A stretch of 64,000 nt of DNA from JBKCUK01 sp046318415 (GTDB taxonomy: Bacteria > Pseudomonadota > Alphaproteobacteria > Caedimonadales > Caedimonadaceae), in the NCBI GenBank assembly GCA_046318415.1, contig JBKCUK010000009.1, positions 124,001-188,000 of the forward strand, read 5' to 3'. Below are positions 60,607-64,000 of the stretch, in pieces. Both the position numbers and the translations under genes were made by a program. The notes below the pieces were generated by a model. The model did no database searches. It worked only from the letters and a program-made list of their open reading frames with translations, and was not told where the DNA came from. Position 1 is the first letter of the stretch. Every line of letters begins with the position of its first letter.

Positions 60607-61005
60607 TTAAAATACTTTGCACAAAACTTCACCGCCCACATTTGCGCTACGCGCTTCGTGATCTGACATGACGCCAGAGGATGTGGACAAAATCGAGATT
60701 CCCAAACCACCACGAACGTGCTTCAGGTCAGCAATGCCTGAATACACACGGCGACCAGGGGTCGAGACACGTGTGATCTCAACAATGGAAGGCATGCCGT
60801 CAACATACTTCAATTCGATGTCAACTTGCTTTTCGCCATTTCCTTTGTCTTCAACTTTGAAATCGCGGATGTAGCCTTCACGCTTCAAAACTTCGAGCAC
60901 AGAGACGCGCATCTTTGAAGACGGAGACGAAACCTTGCGATGTCCAAGACGCGATGCATTGCGGATGCGGGTTAGCAGATCAGCAATAGGATCTGTCATA
61001 CTCAT
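60607..61005 (-). CDS. rpsH: 30S ribosomal protein S8
   Basis: A 132-residue S8, a primary 16S rRNA binder and, in E. coli, the spc-operon repressor. It begins MSMTDPIADLLTRIRNASRL; the first ATG has AGGAG six bases upstream. It has LEVLKREGYIRDFKVED, RVSTPGRRVYSGIADLKHV, GGLGISILSTSSGVMSDHEA and the ending GGEVLCKVF. Confidence 0.98.
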   Translation of the reverse strand: MSMTDPIADLLTRIRNASRLGHRKVSSPSSKMRVSVLEVLKREGYIRDFKVEDKGNGEKQVDIELKYVDGMPSIVEITRVSTPGRRVYSGIADLKHVRGGLGISILSTSSGVMSDHEARSANVGGEVLCKVF

Positions 61006-61014
61006 ATTAGACTC

Positions 61015-61320
61015 CTACCAGCTTGCCTTAACCACACCAGGGATCATGCCTTCTGATGCAAGATCACGCAGTGCGATACGGCTCATCTTAAACTTGCGAT
61101 AGTAACCGCGAGGACGTCCTGAAACCTCACAGCGATTACGGATACGGTTTTTAGCGCTGTTGCGTGGCAGCTGTGCCAACTTCAACGTTGCACTGAACCT
61201 GTCTTCTGGAGAAGCATCACGGTTCATGATCACCGCTTTCAAGGCAGCACGACGGTTGCCAAACTTTGCAACCATCCGGCGGCGACGATTATTTTTTTCT
61301 ATTGAGCTAAGCTTTGCCAT
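61015..61320 (-). CDS. rpsN: 30S ribosomal protein S14, zinc-free form
   Basis: A 101-residue S14 of the long type without zinc-binding CxxC pairs. It shows MAKLSSIEKNNRRRRMVAKF, RNSAKNRIRNRCEVSGRPRG, YYRKFKMSRIALRDLASEGM and ends IPGVVKASW, the usual SW end. It lies between rplE and rpsH. Confidence 0.97.
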   Translation of the reverse strand: MAKLSSIEKNNRRRRMVAKFGNRRAALKAVIMNRDASPEDRFSATLKLAQLPRNSAKNRIRNRCEVSGRPRGYYRKFKMSRIALRDLASEGMIPGVVKASW

Positions 61321-61330
61321 TACACAGTCC

Positions 61331-61870
61331 TTAGTTCATAAAAGGCATGTTGAAACCGCGCAACAGTGCAAGCGCCTCGGCATCTGACTTGGCAGAAGTG
61401 ACGATCACAATGTCCATACCATGGATGGCATCAACTTTGTCATAGTTGATTTCTGGGAAAATGATGTGCTCTTTGATTCCAAAAGCATAATTTCCCTTAC
61501 CATCGAAACTCTTCTTGCTAATACCACGAAAGTCCCTGATGCGCGGCATGGCGATGTTCACCAAGCGGTCGAGAAATTCGTACATACGCTCCTTGCGCAG
61601 GGTCACCTTAACGCCAATGGGCATACCTTCACGCAGCTTAAATCCGGCAATGGATTTGCGAGCGCGGGTAACCACAGGCTTTTGACCTGCGATGGCGGTC
61701 AGCTCGGCAACAGCAGAGTCGATCTTTTTACGATCGTTCACGGCTTCGCCGACACCCAGATTGAGAACGATCTTCTCAATGCAAGGAACTTGAAGTTGAT
61801 TGGAATAGCCAAACTCTTTCATCAGAGATGGCTTAACTACATTTTTAAAGTGTTCACGTAAACGAGCCAT
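61331..61870 (-). CDS. rplE: 50S ribosomal protein L5
   Basis: A 179-residue L5, which binds 5S rRNA and contacts S13. It has MKEFGYSNQLQVPCIEKIVL, NLGVGEAVNDRKKIDSAVAE, LTAIAGQKPVVTRARKSIAG, FKLREGMPIGVKVTLRKERM and the ending AEALALLRGFNMPFMN. Start at ATG, with the standard place between rplX and rpsN. Confidence 0.98.
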   Translation of the reverse strand: MARLREHFKNVVKPSLMKEFGYSNQLQVPCIEKIVLNLGVGEAVNDRKKIDSAVAELTAIAGQKPVVTRARKSIAGFKLREGMPIGVKVTLRKERMYEFLDRLVNIAMPRIRDFRGISKKSFDGKGNYAFGIKEHIIFPEINYDKVDAIHGMDIVIVTSAKSDAEALALLRGFNMPFMN

Positions 61871-61881
61871 AGCAGTGCCTA

Positions 61882-62202
61882 TTAATCTAACATCTCGCCA
61901 GAGCGCTTTGCATACCGCACTTTGCGCCCGTCTTCAAGAACTTTTACGCCAACACGGGTTGGCTTCCCATCTTTGGGATCTGCATGCAACACATTGGAAA
62001 TGTGAATGGCACCTTCTTTTTCGACGATGCCACCGGCAGATGCCATGGATGGTTTTGTATGGCGCTTCTTGATGTTTACGCCTTTAACAACAACCTTGTT
62101 CTCTGCGCGCAGGACGGAGAGAATCTCGCCCGTTGCGCCCTTGTCTTTACCGGTCGTGACGACAACTTTATCCCCACGACGAACATGAAAATGAGCAGCC
62201 AT
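61882..62202 (-). CDS. rplX: 50S ribosomal protein L24
   Basis: A 106-residue L24, an assembly initiator of the 50S subunit. The KOW motif region reads FHVRRGDKVVVTTGKDKGAT, GEILSVLRAENKVVVKGVNI. It ends with RVGVKVLEDGRKVRYAKRSG. The ATG at 62202 shares one base with the rplN stop (TGATG) and has GAGG seven bases upstream, so translation is likely coupled; a GTG one codon earlier is less likely. Confidence 0.96.
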   Translation of the reverse strand: MAAHFHVRRGDKVVVTTGKDKGATGEILSVLRAENKVVVKGVNIKKRHTKPSMASAGGIVEKEGAIHISNVLHADPKDGKPTRVGVKVLEDGRKVRYAKRSGEMLD

Positions 62203-62570
62203 CACAAAACCTCAGGGGCTAGAGAAATAATTTTCATATAATTCTTTGCGCGCAGTTCGCGGGTCACTGGGCCGAAAATACGGGTACCAATGGGTTCGCC
62301 TTGGTTGTTCAACAACACCGCAGCATTGCGATCAAAGCGAATCACAGAACCATCCTCGCGACGCAATTCCTTCGCGGTACGAACGATCACGGCCTTGTGA
62401 ACTTCACCCTTCTTAACCTTACGGTCAGGGATTGCGTCCTTCACAGCAACCACGATCACATCGCCGATACCGGCGTAGCGGCGGCCAGTGCCACCCAAAA
62501 CGCGGATGCACTGTACCGAGCGAGCGCCCGAGTTATCGGCTACGTCTAAACGACTTTCTTCATGAATCAT
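62202..62570 (-). CDS. rplN: 50S ribosomal protein L14
   Basis: A 122-residue L14 from the subunit interface. It begins MIHEESRLDVADNSGARSVQ and has the family signature RVLGGTGRRYAGIGDVIVVA, GEVHKAVIVRTAKELRREDG, SVIRFDRNAAVLLNNQGEPI and GTRIFGPVTRELR. It is the first gene of the spc operon in E. coli terms. Confidence 0.98.
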   Translation of the reverse strand: MIHEESRLDVADNSGARSVQCIRVLGGTGRRYAGIGDVIVVAVKDAIPDRKVKKGEVHKAVIVRTAKELRREDGSVIRFDRNAAVLLNNQGEPIGTRIFGPVTRELRAKNYMKIISLAPEVL

Positions 62571-62584
62571 GACTCAGCCCTTTC

Positions 62585-62827
62585 CTAATTAGCCGAGGCA
62601 TCAACCAATACTTCCCAGCACTTACGGCGGGAAATAGGTCGACACTCACGAATTCTCACGGTCTGACCGATCTTGAATGTATTTTCAGGATCATGGGCAG
62701 CATATTTTTTGGATCGCGTCATAAACTTTCCATAGAGTGGGTGCTTAACGCGACGCTCGACGCGGACCACCACGGTCTTGTCGCACTTGTCACTGACGAC
62801 CACTCCTTGAAGCACTCTCCTCGGCAT
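62585..62827 (-). CDS. rpsQ: 30S ribosomal protein S17
   Basis: An 80-residue S17, a primary 16S rRNA-binding OB-fold protein. It has MPRRVLQGVVVSDKCDKTVV, VRVERRVKHPLYGKFMTRSK and IRECRPISRRKCWEVLV. The ATG at 62827 was preferred over an in-frame TTG at 62842 because that TTG lies within the ribosome binding site GAGGAG. Confidence 0.96.
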   Translation of the reverse strand: MPRRVLQGVVVSDKCDKTVVVRVERRVKHPLYGKFMTRSKKYAAHDPENTFKIGQTVRIRECRPISRRKCWEVLVDASAN

Positions 62828-62848
62828 CCTTTGGCTCCTCAAGTATTC

Positions 62849-63037
62849 TTAGGCGCGCTTTTCACGCAGCACAGTTTTAATGCGCGCCACTTCACGACGG
62901 GCGAGAGAGAAACGGCTTGTATTCGCAAGCTCACCATTGATGCGCTGGAAGCGAAGATTCATCAGCTCACGCTTCAAGCCCACCAGCATATCCTTCAACT
63001 CACTCTCTGTCTTACAGCGCAATTCAACAGCCTTCAT
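62849..63037 (-). CDS. rpmC: 50S ribosomal protein L29
   Basis: A 62-residue helical L29, part of the nascent-chain docking site near the tunnel exit. It reads MKAVELRCKTESELKDMLVG, LKRELMNLRFQRINGELANT and RREVARIKTVLREKRA. It follows rplP by three bases. Confidence 0.96.
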   Translation of the reverse strand: MKAVELRCKTESELKDMLVGLKRELMNLRFQRINGELANTSRFSLARREVARIKTVLREKRA

Positions 63038-63040
63038 GGC

Positions 63041-63460
63041 TTAACCCTCCGCAGCAAGACGTGCTATAAAGCGCGTCTTAATTGGCAGTTTGGCCGCAGC
63101 CAGTTCGAAAGCCTTACGGGCCAGCTCTTCTGGCACACCGTCCAACTCGAACATAATGCGACCTGGGTGTACACGGCAGGCCCAATATTCAGGAGATCCC
63201 TTACCGCTACCCATACGAACTTCAGCAGGCTTTGTCGACACAGGAACATCTGGGAAAATACGAATCCAGACTTTACCTGTACGACGAATGTGACGCGTAA
63301 TCGCGCGTCGCGCTGCTTCAATTTGGCGTGCCGTAACACGTGCTGGCTCTAGGGCTTTCAGACCAAACTCACCTTGGTTGAGTCGGTCACCACCAGAGGT
63401 TACACCTTTAATACGGCCTTTGTGCGCCTTACGAAATTTTGTTCTCTTCGGGCTCAACAT
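63041..63460 (-). CDS. rplP: 50S ribosomal protein L16
   Basis: A 139-residue L16 near the A-site tRNA. It begins MLSPKRTKFRKAHKGRIKGV and shows EFGLKALEPARVTARQIEAA, RRAITRHIRRTGKVWIRIFP and RMGSGKGSPEYWACRVHPGR. The end is intact. It lies 18 bases after rpsC. Confidence 0.98.
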   Translation of the reverse strand: MLSPKRTKFRKAHKGRIKGVTSGGDRLNQGEFGLKALEPARVTARQIEAARRAITRHIRRTGKVWIRIFPDVPVSTKPAEVRMGSGKGSPEYWACRVHPGRIMFELDGVPEELARKAFELAAAKLPIKTRFIARLAAEG

Positions 63461-63478
63461 TGTCCCAACCTCATCCTT

Positions 63479-64000
63479 TTAACGTGCTGGCGCTTGCGCA
63501 AGTGCAAAACGCTCGTTGGCCATTGTGTCACGTCCCAGAACTTCACCACGGAAGATCCATACGCGCACGCCAATCACACCGTAAGTTGTCTTAGCAATCG
63601 AGTAACCATAGTCAACATCGGCGCGCAAGGTGTGCAATGGCACACGTCCTTCGCGATATTGTTCGGTGCGAGCAATTTCAGCACCTGCAAGACGACCAGA
63701 AACGATCACGCGCATTCCTTTTGCACCCAGGCGCATGGTGGATTGCATCGCACGCTTCATGGCACGACGATAGCTGACGCGCTTTTCAATCTGCTGTGCA
63801 ATGTTCTCGGCAACGAGACGGGCATCCAGCTCTGGCTTGCGGATTTCAACGATGTTGAGGCTGACCTCACCGCCAACAAACTTCACCAGGTCGGAGCGCA
63901 GCTTCTCAATGTCCGTGCCCTTCTTACCGATAATTACGCCTGGCTTTGATGTATGAACATAGATCACAGCCTTCTTTGCTGGGCGCTCGATGACGATGCG
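63479..64000 (-). CDS. rpsC: 30S ribosomal protein S3 (C-terminal part)
   Basis: S3 runs off the right edge, so its N-terminus is missing; 173 residues are visible. The KH domain reads RIVIERPAKKAVIYVHTSKP, GVIIGKKGTDIEKLRSDL. The C-terminal domain shows QQIEKRVSYRRAMKRAMQST, GAKGMRVIVSGRLAGAEIAR and YGVIGVRVWIFRGEVL. It binds mRNA at the entry channel. Gene order implies rplV and rpsS lie beyond the window. Confidence 0.98.
   Translation of the reverse strand, partial: RIVIERPAKKAVIYVHTSKPGVIIGKKGTDIEKLRSDLVKFVGGEVSLNIVEIRKPELDARLVAENIAQQIEKRVSYRRAMKRAMQSTMRLGAKGMRVIVSGRLAGAEIARTEQYREGRVPLHTLRADVDYGYSIAKTTYGVIGVRVWIFRGEVLGRDTMANERFALAQAPAR

Noticed and set aside
1..64000. CRISPR arrays, insertion sequences, prophage genes
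   Set aside because: I found no regularly spaced direct repeats, no transposase or integrase frames, and no phage structural genes in the window.

Overview
The window is a mid-GC bacterial chromosome segment, about 50% GC by eye. It most likely comes from an alphaproteobacterium that lives in or with a eukaryotic host. Alphaproteobacterial signs are the S10/spc/alpha ribosomal cluster with adk directly after secY, a LysR regulator beginning MDWDRLRIF, an alphaproteobacterial-type 6S RNA beside the 5-formyl-THF cyclo-ligase gene, and a C-terminally membrane-anchored RMD1/YagE protein. A host-associated (Holosporales-like) lifestyle is inferred from many exported proteins with eukaryotic-type modules. 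No transposase, integrase, CRISPR array or rRNA gene was found.

Layout. 0-2.4 kb: the 3' end of hpf, a decayed stretch holding a remnant of a Sel1-type gene, and an esterase. 2.4-11.5 kb: three tandem, paralogous, very large exported proteins with Lys-rich linkers and coiled-coil C-termini. 11.7-13.5 kb: a DUF4238-like protein and a LysR regulator. 13.7-17.3 kb: two tandem exported F-box/leucine-rich-repeat proteins. 17.6-20.9 kb: prs-rplY-pth-ychF. 21.1-23.3 kb: a polar amino acid ABC transporter. 23.3-34 kb: accessory and core genes mixed, with three more exported F-box-like genes, REP-like palindromic repeats, duplicated membrane proteins, a patatin/RMD1 pair and dapB. 34-44 kb: 5-FCL with 6S RNA, an MFS exporter, zinc ABC transporter parts, a WecA-like transferase, tRNA-Gln, an F-box/Sel1-like protein facing another exported protein, and an rsmB-rlmE-ppx operon. 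44-48.5 kb: an AT-rich run of small genes (ferritin-like, HTH-receiver fusion, DUF2795, RipA-like). 48.5-53.6 kb: rarA, a DegP-type protease and a large exported Sel1-repeat protein. 54-64 kb: the ribosomal cluster from rplQ to a truncated rpsC, all on the minus strand.

The most notable content is a dispersed family of at least six genes built as Sec signal peptide, then a short acidic linker, then an F-box-like helix motif, then a variable C-terminus (LRR, Sel1-like, a second F-box, or unknown). Together with the exported Sel1 protein and the three giant paralogs they look like a secreted effector arsenal aimed at host ubiquitin ligases or other host proteins. The domain layout is read from the sequence; the function is inferred.
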